From: Undibacterium parvum
Lineage (GTDB): Bacteria > Pseudomonadota > Gammaproteobacteria > Burkholderiales > Burkholderiaceae_D
NCBI RefSeq assembly: GCF_003955735.1
Contig: NZ_CP034464.1
Span: 3,472,001-3,536,000, forward strand
Direction: 5' to 3'
Length of the DNA: 64,000 bases
Shown here: piece after piece, positions 51,218-59,672 of the stretch
Position numbering within the stretch: position 1 is the first letter of the stretch
How the letters are laid out: each line of letters begins with the position of its first letter
Program-made: the position numbers and the translations under genes
Notes under the pieces: generated by a model
Database searches by the model: none
What the model saw: the letters and a program-made list of their open reading frames with translations, nothing else
Told to the model about the DNA's origin: nothing

Positions 51218-52021
51218 TCAGTTAGAATTTTCTAAGAACTGTTTGATCAGCTCAGTGGTTTCTTCGGGATGGCTCATGTGAGGGCAGTGACCTGTTGCCT
51301 TCATCTGCACTAAAGTACTTTGGGATAAATGCTTGCTGAGATATTCGCCGACTTCTAGCGGCGCAACTGAATCATGCTGGCACTGAAGTAGCAAGCAGGG
51401 CTTATCAAAATTGTCTAAATCTGCGCGATTGTCGGCCAGAAAAGTCGCCTCGGCAAAGCGTTTGGCAATCGGTGGATCCATTGCGCAAAAGCTGGCCTCC
51501 AGTTCCTGAGCCAACGCGGGTTGATCTGGATTTTTCGCCACCACGCCAGCCAGATAATTAGCCCAGCCGGGTTGATTGCGCGAAATTATGTCTAATAAAC
51601 CTTCGATATCTGCAGGCTCAAAACCGCCAACATAGTTTGGCGGATCATTTAAATAGCGTGGCGAAGGGCAAATCATGACTAATCGTTCTATGCGCTGCGG
51701 CATTTTTGAGGCGGCCAGCAGACAGATCATGCTGCTCACCGAATGGCCAACGAGAATCACGTGGTGTAGATCTAGTGCATCGCATAATTCAATAATGTCT
51801 TGCGCATATCCGCTTAGTGAAGAATATCTATCGGGATCGTAGGCATCCAGATCTGATTGGCCAGCGCCGACATAATCGAAAAGGATGACTTTGAAATTTT
51901 CGTCGAAGGCAGGGCTGACTTTACGCCACATAACCTGATCGCATCCATAACCATGGGCAAAAATGATCGCTTGAGAGCCATTGCCAGATATACGAACGTT
52001 GTTTCTTTGCAAGATATTCAT
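51218..52021 (-). CDS. RsbQ/KAI2-like alpha/beta hydrolase
   Basis: The 267-residue protein matches the RsbQ/KAI2 group: FAHGYGCDQVMWRKV, the nucleophile elbow VGHSVSSMI (Ser94), Asp217 in QCQHDSVAP and His245 in ATGHCPHMS. In Bacillus RsbQ passes a small hydrophobic signal to the PAS domain of RsbP. Here it is directly followed by a PAS-GGDEF-EAL gene, which suggests the same kind of signalling with a cyclic-di-GMP output. The catalytic triad is complete. The promoter region is the 308-base gap upstream. Confidence 0.93.
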   Translation of the reverse strand: MNILQRNNVRISGNGSQAIIFAHGYGCDQVMWRKVSPAFDENFKVILFDYVGAGQSDLDAYDPDRYSSLSGYAQDIIELCDALDLHHVILVGHSVSSMICLLAASKMPQRIERLVMICPSPRYLNDPPNYVGGFEPADIEGLLDIISRNQPGWANYLAGVVAKNPDQPALAQELEASFCAMDPPIAKRFAEATFLADNRADLDNFDKPCLLLQCQHDSVAPLEVGEYLSKHLSQSTLVQMKATGHCPHMSHPEETTELIKQFLENSN

Positions 52022-52329
52022 AGGAGGGCCTTTGTAATTGGAGTAAGAATGGAGTAAGAGTCGATCAATGTTATCAAGACCGGCTCCGGTACTATTCTTG
52101 AGCAGGGTGCGTCTACCCGTAAGAGCTATTCTGCCAATAAATCGATAGTACTATTGTGCCTTATTTAATAAATCTGGTGGCGGCTCATTGTTAAAAGAAG
52201 TGTGTCTTTGGTGTAATTTTAAATAGGCGGTGTTCGATAACATTGCCTACTCCGATCCTGGGATATCGTGTTTTTATAGTCTCCACTTTCGGCTAAAGGC
52301 TTTGACAAAGCGCTTGGCCTGTTTCTACA
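52022..52329. other. Intergenic region between RsbQ-like and ABC ATPase genes
   Basis: The only feature I see is a short direct repeat of GGAGTAAGA near 52040-52060. No palindrome, terminator or gene is supported here. Confidence 0.45.
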
Positions 52330-53004
52330 ATGGCGGCGCTATCATCAACCTCCAGAGGCTGCGTCATCGAGCATTCCACCCCCATCATTTTGCAGCTGAC
52401 CGAGTTAGAGTTTGCTTATCCAGAGCGTCCGCTTTTCAAGGATTTTTCCGCCAGTATCGCGGCCGGCGTGAGCCTGATACGTGGCGGCGATGGTGTCGGT
52501 AAAAGTAGTCTGCTGCGTCTGCTGGCGGGCCAATTGCCAGCGCAGCGCGGGCAACTTATTCTCAAGGGCATAGCGCTGGAGCAGCAGCCTGAACTGTATC
52601 GGCAACAGCTGTTTTATGGTGATCCTCAGGCGCTAGCCGCGGCGCACGATCAATGCAGTCCTGACGCCTATTTTGCCAACGTGGCGGCGCGCTATCCTCA
52701 GTTTGATAGCGCCTATCTGGCCGAGCTGATCGTGCAGCTGGGCTTGAGCCCGCATATGGGCAAGACCCTGTACATGCTGTCGACCGGCATCAAGCGCAAA
52801 GTCTGGCTGGCCGCCGCGTTCGCCTCCGGTGCGGCGCTCACTTTGCTCGACGATCCTTACGCCGCCCTGGATCAAACTTCGATACGCGCCGTGCTACACA
52901 TCCTAAAAAGTTTTTCCGGGCAAACGCAGCGCGCCATCGTCTACAGCCATTACGAGCAAGCGGCCGGATTGGGATTGGCCAGCGTGATCGATCTTGGCGA
53001 TTAA
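52330..53004 (+). CDS. Orphan ABC ATPase with degenerate motifs
   Basis: The 224-residue protein is a stand-alone ABC ATPase. Walker A is GGDGVGKSS, but the signature is LSTGIKRK in place of LSGGQ and the Walker B region reads LTLLDDPYAALD, with Asp where the catalytic Glu is expected. The switch His is in VYSHYE. The fold resembles CcmA-type or YadG-type ATPases. No permease gene is near, so it may act on a distant membrane partner or regulate something else. The start at 52330 lacks a ribosome-binding site, and initiation further in is possible. Confidence 0.75.
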   Translation: MAALSSTSRGCVIEHSTPIILQLTELEFAYPERPLFKDFSASIAAGVSLIRGGDGVGKSSLLRLLAGQLPAQRGQLILKGIALEQQPELYRQQLFYGDPQALAAAHDQCSPDAYFANVAARYPQFDSAYLAELIVQLGLSPHMGKTLYMLSTGIKRKVWLAAAFASGAALTLLDDPYAALDQTSIRAVLHILKSFSGQTQRAIVYSHYEQAAGLGLASVIDLGD

Positions 53005-53047
53005 AAGTGGGGATCAGACACGGCATTAAACAAGGCATGCTCTAACA

Positions 53048-53104
53048 CGCATATTCCATGCGGGTTTACAGAGCATCGTGCCTGTAGCCCGCGTGGAATA
53101 TGCG
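53048..53104 (+). repeat. Long imperfect palindrome, family A (copy 9)
   Basis: CGCATATTCCATGCGGG pairs with CCCGCGTGGAATATGCG. It follows the orphan ABC ATPase. The rest of the gap 53005-53366 contains the promoter of the next gene but no other structure I can support. Confidence 0.85.
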
Positions 53105-53366
53105 CGTTGGCGCGGGTGGTTTTTAAATTTCTAATGTTTGCGTTATCTTTCCCTCGCGATGACCTATGGCGTAGAGCGCTGTCTTATGCTTAGCCAAAGC
53201 CCTTCACTCAAACCCTATTGAAAAAAGAATACAGCCCCCAATATCCCATTCATGTTATTTTGCTTATAATTGTTTAATGTCATCTGCCTGAGACTTTGCT
53301 GAGCGATACTGGAAATTAGTCAGCGCTAAGCTGTCACAAGGCCTCACATTTTTTTTGGGATTTTAA

Positions 53367-53834
53367 ATGCTACTTGGTGATTTACAGCACACCACACTGA
53401 CGCTGCCTGCGGTGTTGGAACAGGGCCTAGCGTATTTACGCGCTACCGATTTTAGTCAGATGGTGGCCGGCAAATATCCTATAGATGGCGAGAATATGTT
53501 CGCGCTGGTGCAAGATCCTGTGACGCAAGCCTGGGACACCGGCCTGCCTGAGTTTCATGCGCGCTATCTGGATATTCAATGTCTGTTGGAGGGCGAAGAG
53601 GCTATCGGTTATGCGCCCGCCGATCGCAGTTTGGCGAGGATCACCGATCATTTGGTCGAACGTGATATCGCCTTTGTCGCGCAACAAGCCGGCGAGACGC
53701 GGCTGCTGATGCGGCCTGGTATGTATGCGATATTCTTCCCAGGTGAATTGCACCGGCCTTGCCGCGCAGCGGGCTTGCCTATGCAGATTAAAAAAGTTGT
53801 CATCAAAATTTCGGCTGAACTCTTGCAGTCTTAA
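53367..53834 (+). CDS. YhcH/YjgK/YiaL family protein
   Basis: The 155-residue protein shows the cupin-like family motifs: KYPIDGENMFALVQDP, FHARYLDIQCLLEGEEAIGY and AIFFPGELHRPC, with the conserved His residues in HARYLDIQ and ELHRP likely to bind metal. The family is linked to sialic acid and related sugar metabolism, but no nan genes are visible here. The start has no strong ribosome-binding site. It is followed after 82 bases by lemA. Confidence 0.88.
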   Translation: MLLGDLQHTTLTLPAVLEQGLAYLRATDFSQMVAGKYPIDGENMFALVQDPVTQAWDTGLPEFHARYLDIQCLLEGEEAIGYAPADRSLARITDHLVERDIAFVAQQAGETRLLMRPGMYAIFFPGELHRPCRAAGLPMQIKKVVIKISAELLQS

Positions 53835-53916
53835 TCTTCCACTAAATTATTTTTCCGTATTTATTTTTTATAATTATTTTTTCGATTTAAGCACTTTCAT
53901 TTTTTGGAGTCCTCTC

Positions 53917-54510
53917 ATGAAAAAACTACTCAGTATCGCCATCCTCGCCGCTACTTTGTCTGGCTGCGGCTACAACTCTTTGCAATCGCAAGATGAGGCG
54001 GTCAATGCGGCCTGGTCCGAGGTTTTGAATCAATACCAGCGCCGCGCCGATCTGGTGCCCAATCTGGTGAATGTGGTCAAGGGCTATGCCAAGCATGAAG
54101 AAGAAGTTTTGTTGGGCGTGACCGAAGCGCGCGCCAAGGTCGGCAGCATGCAGATCACACCCGAGTTAGCGAAAGACGAAGTGGCTTTGAAAAAATTTCA
54201 GGAAGCGCAAGCCGGCATGACATCGGCGCTGTCGCGCTTGATGGTGGTGGCGGAGAAATATCCAGATCTGAAAGCGAATGAAAATTTCCGTGATCTGTCG
54301 GCGCAGTTAGAAGGCACAGAAAACCGCATCACGGTCTCGCGCAATCGCTACATCAAGGAAGTGCAAAGCTTTAATACCACGGCACGCTCTTTTCCGACTA
54401 ACTTGACGGCCAAAATGTTCGGTCTCAACGTTAAGCCTAACTTTAGCGTAGAGAATGAAAAAGCGATTTCTGCGGCACCGAAAGTTGACTTTAATACCGA
54501 GAAAAAATAA
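53917..54510 (+). CDS. lemA: LemA family protein
   Basis: The 197-residue protein starts at an ATG preceded by TTTTGGAG and carries a lipobox (LSGC), so it is probably lipid-anchored. It has the LemA core: NAAWSEVLNQYQRRADLVPN, LVNVVKGYAKHEEEVL, YPDLKANENFRDLSAQLEGT and NRYIKEVQSFNT. LemA proteins often pair with TPM-domain proteins at the cell envelope, with unclear function. The stop overlaps the next ATG by 1 base (TAATG), so the TPM gene is coupled. Confidence 0.94.
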   Translation: MKKLLSIAILAATLSGCGYNSLQSQDEAVNAAWSEVLNQYQRRADLVPNLVNVVKGYAKHEEEVLLGVTEARAKVGSMQITPELAKDEVALKKFQEAQAGMTSALSRLMVVAEKYPDLKANENFRDLSAQLEGTENRITVSRNRYIKEVQSFNTTARSFPTNLTAKMFGLNVKPNFSVENEKAISAAPKVDFNTEKK

Positions 54511-55406
54511 TGCGTCTGCGCGTGTTTGCTGGTTTTTTAGCTCCCTTGCTGGCGCTGCTGGTGGTGCTGGTGGGCTGCGCCGTGAGTGCCAGCGCGCAGG
54601 CCGACATCATCGCGGTGCCGCCGCTGAGTCAGCGCGTCACCGATCTGACGCAGACCTTAAATAGCGAACAAATCGGCGCACTCACTGCGCAATTGGCTAG
54701 TCTGGAGCAAGCCAAGGGCAGCCAACTAGCGGTGCTGATTGTGCCGAGCACTGGCGATGAGAGCATAGAGCAATTTGGCATACGCGTGGTCGACGTCTGG
54801 AAGCTGGGGCGCAAAGGCGTAGATGACGGCGTGCTCTTGCTGGTGGCTAAAAACGACAGAACCGTGCGGATAGAAGTAGGGCGCGGGTTGGAAGGTGCTT
54901 TACCCGATGTCACGGCGTTTCGCATCATCCGTGAATTCATTGTTCCGGCTTTTAGCAAGGGCGATTTTGCTGGCGGTATCCAAGTCGGGGTAGAAAAAAT
55001 CAGCAGCGTCATCCAGGGCGAAGCTTTGCCTGCACCGAAAGCCAGTGCCAATTATGGCGCTGAGGCTGGAATAGAAGAATTTAGAATACTAGGTTTTCAT
55101 CCGCTCACTTTGGGCTTGATGCTGTTGGGTGGCTTCATCCTGAGTCAGGTCGCTGGCAACTGGGTGGGGCGTGGCGGGGTCACTGCAGCCGCTGCAGCGG
55201 CCGCCTTAGCGACCGGCACGCCGATCTGGCTGGCGCTGGCCTTCGGTGGCGGTATGGCGATCTTGCTGACGATAGTTTCTAGCCGCATCTTCCTGGAAAT
55301 TCTTAGTCTGTTGATACAAATGCGAGGCGGCGGTGGTGGTGGAGGCGGCGGATTTGGTGGCGGCGGTGGTGGTTTTGGTGGCGGTGGCGCCTCGGGAAAA
55401 TGGTAA
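54510..55406 (+). CDS. TPM-domain membrane protein (YgcG-like) with Gly-rich tail
   Basis: The 298-residue protein has a signal peptide (about 1-30) and a TPM domain (about 40-185): RVTDLTQTLNSEQIGALTAQL, QLAVLIVPSTGDESIEQFGI, VDVWKLGRKGVDDGVLLLVA and RIEVGRGLEGALPD. Two hydrophobic helices follow (about 200-260). The C-terminus is almost entirely Gly with a few Phe (GGGGGGGGGFGGGGGGFGG). It is co-translated with lemA and the second TPM gene, each junction being TAATG. TPM proteins may act in photosystem repair in plants and envelope stress in bacteria. Confidence 0.92.
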   Translation: MRLRVFAGFLAPLLALLVVLVGCAVSASAQADIIAVPPLSQRVTDLTQTLNSEQIGALTAQLASLEQAKGSQLAVLIVPSTGDESIEQFGIRVVDVWKLGRKGVDDGVLLLVAKNDRTVRIEVGRGLEGALPDVTAFRIIREFIVPAFSKGDFAGGIQVGVEKISSVIQGEALPAPKASANYGAEAGIEEFRILGFHPLTLGLMLLGGFILSQVAGNWVGRGGVTAAAAAAALATGTPIWLALAFGGGMAILLTIVSSRIFLEILSLLIQMRGGGGGGGGGFGGGGGGFGGGGASGKW

Positions 55407-55969
55407 TGACGCACAAGCACACGACAACGAGTACTAAAACCAGCACGGCAGCCAACACCGCATTTGGAAATCGCTGCGCGCGTTATTTTCAGCATCTTAA
55501 ACCGCATGCCTATCGCTCTCATTTCGATGCAGCGCGCAAGGCCGAGCTTGGCGCACTGATCCAGGCAGCCGAATGCGGTCACCGCGGCGAGATCCGCTTA
55601 GTGGTCGAAGCCAAGTTGCCGCTGCGTCTGATCATGCAAAAATGCAGTACGCGTCAGCGCGCGCTAAGCTGGTTCTCGGATCTGCGGGTCTGGGATACTG
55701 AAGGCAATACCGGCATCCTCTTGTATCTGCTGTTGGCAGAAAATACGCTGGAGATCGTTGCCGACCGCGGCATCGCCGGTAAAGTCCCGCAAGCACAATG
55801 GGATGCCATCTGTCAGCAACTACAGCAAGATCTGGCCGCCGGCCAAGTGCAGCAAGGCATCAAGAGCGCCATCACGCAACTGGGGCAATTGCTGACCCAG
55901 CATTTTCCTATCGCAGCGGGTGCGGCGAATCCGAATGAGTTGTGTAATGAACCGGTGATTGTTGTTTAA
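55406..55969 (+). CDS. Second TPM-domain protein
   Basis: The 187-residue protein also has a TPM domain (about 30-165): KAELGALIQAAECGHRGEIR, RALSWFSDLRVWDTEGNTGI and LEIVADRGIAGKVPQ. It lacks a signal peptide and helices, so it may be cytoplasmic, unlike its neighbour. The ATG at 55406 overlaps the previous stop by one base. The Thr/Ser/Lys-rich N-terminus (THKHTTTSTKTSTAANT) looks disordered. It closes the lemA-TPM-TPM operon. Confidence 0.88.
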   Translation: MTHKHTTTSTKTSTAANTAFGNRCARYFQHLKPHAYRSHFDAARKAELGALIQAAECGHRGEIRLVVEAKLPLRLIMQKCSTRQRALSWFSDLRVWDTEGNTGILLYLLLAENTLEIVADRGIAGKVPQAQWDAICQQLQQDLAAGQVQQGIKSAITQLGQLLTQHFPIAAGAANPNELCNEPVIVV

Positions 55970-56030
55970 AATGTGTGGCTGTTCATTCGCTATGAAACGA
56001 TCATTTTTTGAGTACGAAACCTTCCTTAAC

Positions 56031-56111
56031 CGTCATGCCGGACTTGATCCGGCATCCAGTTTGACACACCTAAAGGTGAATTATGGATACCGGATCAAGT
56101 CCGGTATGACG
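56031..56111 (+). repeat. 28-bp inverted repeat of the GTCATGCCGGACTTGATCCGG type
   Basis: CGTCATGCCGGACTTGATCC (56031-56050) and its inverted partner ending AAGTCCGGTATGACG (56084-56111) form arms of about 28 bases around 25 bases. Sequences of this type are widespread interspersed repeats in many proteobacteria. It lies downstream of the TPM operon and before a family A palindrome. Confidence 0.85.
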
Positions 56112-56226
56112 ATAGCGAGGGGATTTGGCATCGTCATCATAGCGGCTGAATAGTCACTAAAATTTAACTATAGATATTGCAGAGATAGGTCTGCAAGACG
56201 CAAAAGTATCTGATTTTAAAAGGAAG

Positions 56227-56286
56227 GCGCATATTCCATGCACCTTACCAGCCTATTTCGTGCTGCAGGGCGCATGGGGATTGCGC
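56227..56286 (+). repeat. Long imperfect palindrome, family A (copy 10)
   Basis: GCGCATATTCCATGCACC pairs imperfectly with GGGCGCATGGGGATTGCGC. The loop reads TTACCAGCCTATTTCGTGCTG. The remaining sequence of the gap 55970-56308 holds the 56031-56111 repeat and nothing else that I can support. Confidence 0.8.
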
Positions 56287-56308
56287 ATTCATTTTTTAAT
56301 TTCAGATT

Positions 56309-56680
56309 TCACTTAGCGGCAATACACTTTTCGCCCAAAGCAAAGCTGGCTTTGTGTATCAAGCCGTCGAGCACTTCATAAATACACAGCATTTCTATAC
56401 TGCCTTTGCCTTCGGGGAAATTGCGTGTGATCAGTTCCAGATCGACGATGATATTGCCCATCACGCTGCGGTTCAGCAGTCTGGCGTGCAAGTCGGGCTC
56501 GGTGAAACGGCTGCTGATGCGCGCGCGCATGTCGGCGTGGCCGCTCGCCAGTAGGTCGCCGTGCAGCGTGTATTGCTGCGCATCGACGGCGTAGCAAGCC
56601 AGCCAGCCATCGACGTCTTTGGCGTTATACATATCGAGCTGATGTTGTATCAGTGCGGCGGGCGTAAAGGTTTTGCTCAT
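56309..56680 (-). CDS. NTF2-like (SnoaL-type) small protein
   Basis: The 123-residue protein starts at an ATG (MSKTFTPAALIQHQLDMYNA); a TTG at 56701 also exists in frame. The N-terminal helix followed by KDVDGWLACYAVDAQQY and the sheet region fit the NTF2 fold used by many small enzymes and polyketide-like cyclases. The activity is unknown. The start lies 18 bases after the stop of the DUF3224 gene on the same strand. Confidence 0.8.
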   Translation of the reverse strand: MSKTFTPAALIQHQLDMYNAKDVDGWLACYAVDAQQYTLHGDLLASGHADMRARISSRFTEPDLHARLLNRSVMGNIIVDLELITRNFPEGKGSIEMLCIYEVLDGLIHKASFALGEKCIAAK

Positions 56681-56697
56681 AGTGTCAGGCTCTCGCG

Positions 56698-57117
56698 TCA
56701 AACTTGATTTTCTATTTGCAGCGTATAGCTGCCGCCATGTTCTCCGGCCTTGGCGATGATATTACCCTGACCCCGGATGCCGGAAAAATCACCAGTGCCG
56801 CTGTTGGCGACGATAGTCAGACTTCCGCTCACGCCTGTTGTGGGCGAGTAGATGCCCTCGTGTTTGAGGACAAAGCTGCCTTGCAGCGTACCGACTTGGC
56901 CGACGATGCGCTCATAGCCGCTAAACAGCACATCATCAGCTGGCGTAATCGGGTAGACAAATAAATATTCTAAAGTGCCCAGCCCGTCTAATGCGCCGCT
57001 GAAAGTGTTGGCGATACTGGCGCGACTTAGTTTGCCTGCCTCTGGCATTTCGTGGAAAGCGGTTTCTGACCAGCTTGCAACGCTAAATTGCCAGACTATT
57101 TTTTGTGGGAGAGACAT
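56698..57117 (-). CDS. DUF3224 family protein
   Basis: The 139-residue protein matches DUF3224: FSVASWSETAFHEMPEAGKL, LEYLFVYPITPADDV and FVLKHEGIYSPTTGVSGSLT. The end GDFSGIRGQGN is also typical. It is a small beta-rich fold with unknown function. It precedes the NTF2-like gene and the two may form a unit. Confidence 0.82.
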   Translation of the reverse strand: MSLPQKIVWQFSVASWSETAFHEMPEAGKLSRASIANTFSGALDGLGTLEYLFVYPITPADDVLFSGYERIVGQVGTLQGSFVLKHEGIYSPTTGVSGSLTIVANSGTGDFSGIRGQGNIIAKAGEHGGSYTLQIENQV

Positions 57118-57463
57118 AGCGGTTTCCTTAAGGTCTAAGCTGGGCCACAGAGCTCAGCGGGGAATTGTTTTTTTGAGTAGAGAGTGTAGCGTATTTTAGC
57201 GAGGAAATATCGCAGGAAACGCTTTGCACATCATTGCCAGGTACGCAAAAAGACCAAGCTAAAATCTTCGAAAAAAAACTGTGAAGTGGCAAGCCGCGCG
57301 CGGTGTCGGTATTGCGGGGGAGGGGAGGTGCAGCGATGCTAGACGCTCCAGAAATACGTCTTTAGGATTTTCAAACGCTTTGCGCAATATCCATGCGCCT
57401 TTCCAGAGCATATTGGCCTGTAAGGCGCATGGATACTGCGCACTTGATTTTAATAAGTCCCTT
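57118..57463. other. Intergenic region between DUF1348-type and DUF3224 genes
   Basis: The gap holds one family A palindrome (57382-57441), a GC-rich patch near 57300-57330 and otherwise no structure I can support. It should contain the promoter of the DUF3224 gene. Confidence 0.5.
57382..57441 (+). repeat. Long palindrome, family A (copy 11), best preserved
   Basis: GCGCAATATCCATGCGCCTT and AAGGCGCATGGATACTGCGC form a nearly perfect 20-bp stem with one A/C mismatch. The loop is TCCAGAGCATATTGGCCTGT. It is the cleanest copy and best defines the family consensus. Confidence 0.88.
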
Positions 57464-57943
57464 TTACAAACCTAACTCACTCAAACCCGGATGATCGTCC
57501 GGCCGGCGTCCTTGCGGCCAATGGAATTTGCGGTCGGCTTCGGAGATAGGCAGATCGTTGATGCTGGCGAATCGTTTTTGCATCAAGCCGTTTTCGTCGA
57601 ACTCCCAATTCTCGTTGCCGTAAGAGCGCGTCCAGTTACCGTCCAGATCTTTCGACTCGTAAGCAAAGCGCACCGCGATGCGATTGCCCTCGTAGGCCCA
57701 GAGCTCCTTGATCAGGCGGTACTCAGTTTCCTGGGCCCATTTGCGGGTCAGAAATTCGACAATTTGATCATGCCCGCGTGGGAACTCGGCGCGGTTGCGC
57801 CAGATACTGTCGACCGTGTAGGCCAGTGCCACCTTGGCCGGGTCGCGGGTGTTCCAGCCATCTTCGGCCAGACGTACTTTTTGCATTGCCGTTTCGCGGG
57901 TAAATGGCGGGAACGGCGGACGTGGCGGATTTTCTTTGCTCAT
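57464..57943 (-). CDS. DUF1348 (NTF2-like) protein
   Basis: The 159-residue protein has the DUF1348 pattern: [47 protein letters not shown] [37 protein letters not shown] and [13 protein letters not shown]. It is in the NTF2 superfamily and has unknown activity. The ATG at 57943 has GGAG upstream. It lies 29 bases after the stop of the large reductase fusion and is probably co-transcribed with it and the CMD gene. Confidence 0.9.
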   Translation of the reverse strand: MSKENPPRPPFPPFTRETAMQKVRLAEDGWNTRDPAKVALAYTVDSIWRNRAEFPRGHDQIVEFLTRKWAQETEYRLIKELWAYEGNRIAVRFAYESKDLDGNWTRSYGNENWEFDENGLMQKRFASINDLPISEADRKFHWPQGRRPDDHPGLSELGL

Positions 57944-57972
57944 ATTGGCTCCATGTGGTGTGGTGGGGACGT

Positions 57973-59586
57973 CTATAAATCTAATACTAATTCTTGTGAC
58001 TTGGCGCGTGAGACACAGATGCACATAGCATGCTTTTTCTCTTGGTCGCTGAGTACGGTATCGCGGTGTTCTGGCTCGCCGCCCAGCACCTTGACCGTGC
58101 AAGTGCCGCAATTGCCGACCTCGCATTCGGCAAAGGCTGGCACGCCGGCCGCACGGACTGCATCGAGTACGCTTTGATCATGCTTGACCATGATCACTTT
58201 TTTGCTGCGTCTGAGTTCTACCCGGATTTCCTGGTCTTGTGCCGAGTGCAGCGCGACAAAGCGTTCATAGCGTAGCCGTTGTTGATCTATGCCGGCCGCC
58301 TTGGCGCTTGCCAGTACCGCCGCGATTAAGTTCTCAGGGCCGCAGACGTAAAACAGCGCGTCAGCAGGGGCCTCTTGCATCAGATTATCCAAGTCTAAGC
58401 GTATTCCTTGATCGCCAGGGTAGGCGTGCATGTTTTGCCCCAGTTCGCGCTGCAGACGATCGCGATACGCCATCTGGTTGATGCTGCGCCCGGCATAATG
58501 CAGACTCACAGTACGTGCTTGCGCTTTTAACTGTTGTGCCATTGCCTTGATCGGCGTGATGCCTATGCCGCCCGCGATCAAGATACTAGGCGCGGTGCTG
58601 GTATGCAGCGCAAAGTCATTGCGTGGCTGATCGCAATGCAGGCGCATGCCTAACTCAAACAAATCATGCACCGCGATTGAGCCGCCACGCCCGTCGGCTT
58701 CGCGCAAGACGGCGATCTCGTAGATGTCGCGGCGGGCAGGGTTAGAACTGATGGAGTATTGGCGGGTGGCGCTCTGGCCGTCGGCCAGCACGACGGGCAC
58801 CCGCAAATGGGCACCGGCTTCTACCTTGGGCAAAGCACTGCCATCGGGACGGCGCAATTCAAAGGCGCGCACCCGTGGCGTTAGCTGGCGCACTCCGGTG
58901 ATGCATAACTCTAAAGGTCCATTGCCCAGACTCTGAACTTTCGCGGCGGGGCTGGCTGCGGGTGTCTGTTGATAAAGTTCGGCCAACTCTTGTTTGAGCA
59001 GGCGGTTTTGCTCCAGCACTGCTGCCATCTGTTGCTCCACTTGCTCCTGTACTTGTTGCGCGCTGAAACGCTGGGTAATGTGTTGGGGGCAGTTCCACTC
59101 TATCGCCTCTACCGTGATGATGACGGCGCGCTCGATACGGGCGCGGTAATGACCCATTTCTAATTGAGCGATCAGTTCAGGCTGCTCGTGTTCGTGGACG
59201 ATTTTGGCGGTGCCCCAGATTTTAAGGCGACGCCGGTTTGGGTAGTCCATCAGGATAATCGAGATGCGACTGGTGGCGTTGAGATTGCCTACACTGAGGT
59301 ATTGAGCATTGCCGGAAAAATCGGCATAGCCCAGGGTTTTTTCATCGAGCGCCTTGAGAAAACCAACCGGGCCGCCGCGGTGCTGTACATACGGCCAGCC
59401 ATTTTCTGAAATAGTGGCTTGATAGAAACTGTCGCGTGCCATGATGAAGTCGGCATCGCGTTGTTCTAGAAAATCACGTTTTTCTTCCACTAGTTCAAAA
59501 CCACGGTTCGCCTCGCGACTGCCGTACCGGCTCTGTGCGGCTTTAACGCTGGGGGTGAAACTGATATCGGCAAAGGCACGTGACAT
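57973..59586 (-). CDS. PNPOx-like / ferredoxin reductase / 2Fe-2S fusion protein
   Basis: The 537-residue protein has three enzyme modules. Residues 1-165 are a flavin-binding PNPOx-like domain: [36 protein letters not shown] and [17 protein letters not shown] coiled coil joins it (about 175-210). Residues about 230-440 are a ferredoxin-NADP reductase domain: [20 protein letters not shown] (RxYS FAD motif), [15 protein letters not shown] (NAD(P) loop) and [14 protein letters not shown]. Residues about 455-537 are a 2Fe-2S ferredoxin with CEVGNCGTC and a later Cys in MCICVS. It should be a soluble NAD(P)H-linked flavin-iron-sulfur reductase. The ATG at 59586 has GGAG upstream. The CMD gene precedes it and a DUF1348 gene follows. 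Confidence 0.93.
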   Translation of the reverse strand: MSRAFADISFTPSVKAAQSRYGSREANRGFELVEEKRDFLEQRDADFIMARDSFYQATISENGWPYVQHRGGPVGFLKALDEKTLGYADFSGNAQYLSVGNLNATSRISIILMDYPNRRRLKIWGTAKIVHEHEQPELIAQLEMGHYRARIERAVIITVEAIEWNCPQHITQRFSAQQVQEQVEQQMAAVLEQNRLLKQELAELYQQTPAASPAAKVQSLGNGPLELCITGVRQLTPRVRAFELRRPDGSALPKVEAGAHLRVPVVLADGQSATRQYSISSNPARRDIYEIAVLREADGRGGSIAVHDLFELGMRLHCDQPRNDFALHTSTAPSILIAGGIGITPIKAMAQQLKAQARTVSLHYAGRSINQMAYRDRLQRELGQNMHAYPGDQGIRLDLDNLMQEAPADALFYVCGPENLIAAVLASAKAAGIDQQRLRYERFVALHSAQDQEIRVELRRSKKVIMVKHDQSVLDAVRAAGVPAFAECEVGNCGTCTVKVLGGEPEHRDTVLSDQEKKHAMCICVSRAKSQELVLDL

Positions 59587-59672
59587 GGTGAACTCCAAAA
59601 TAAAAGTGGCAAAACGCTGGCTGGCTTAGCTGGTGCCGGCTGTATCGGCGCGCACCAGCTAGATCTTCAAAA

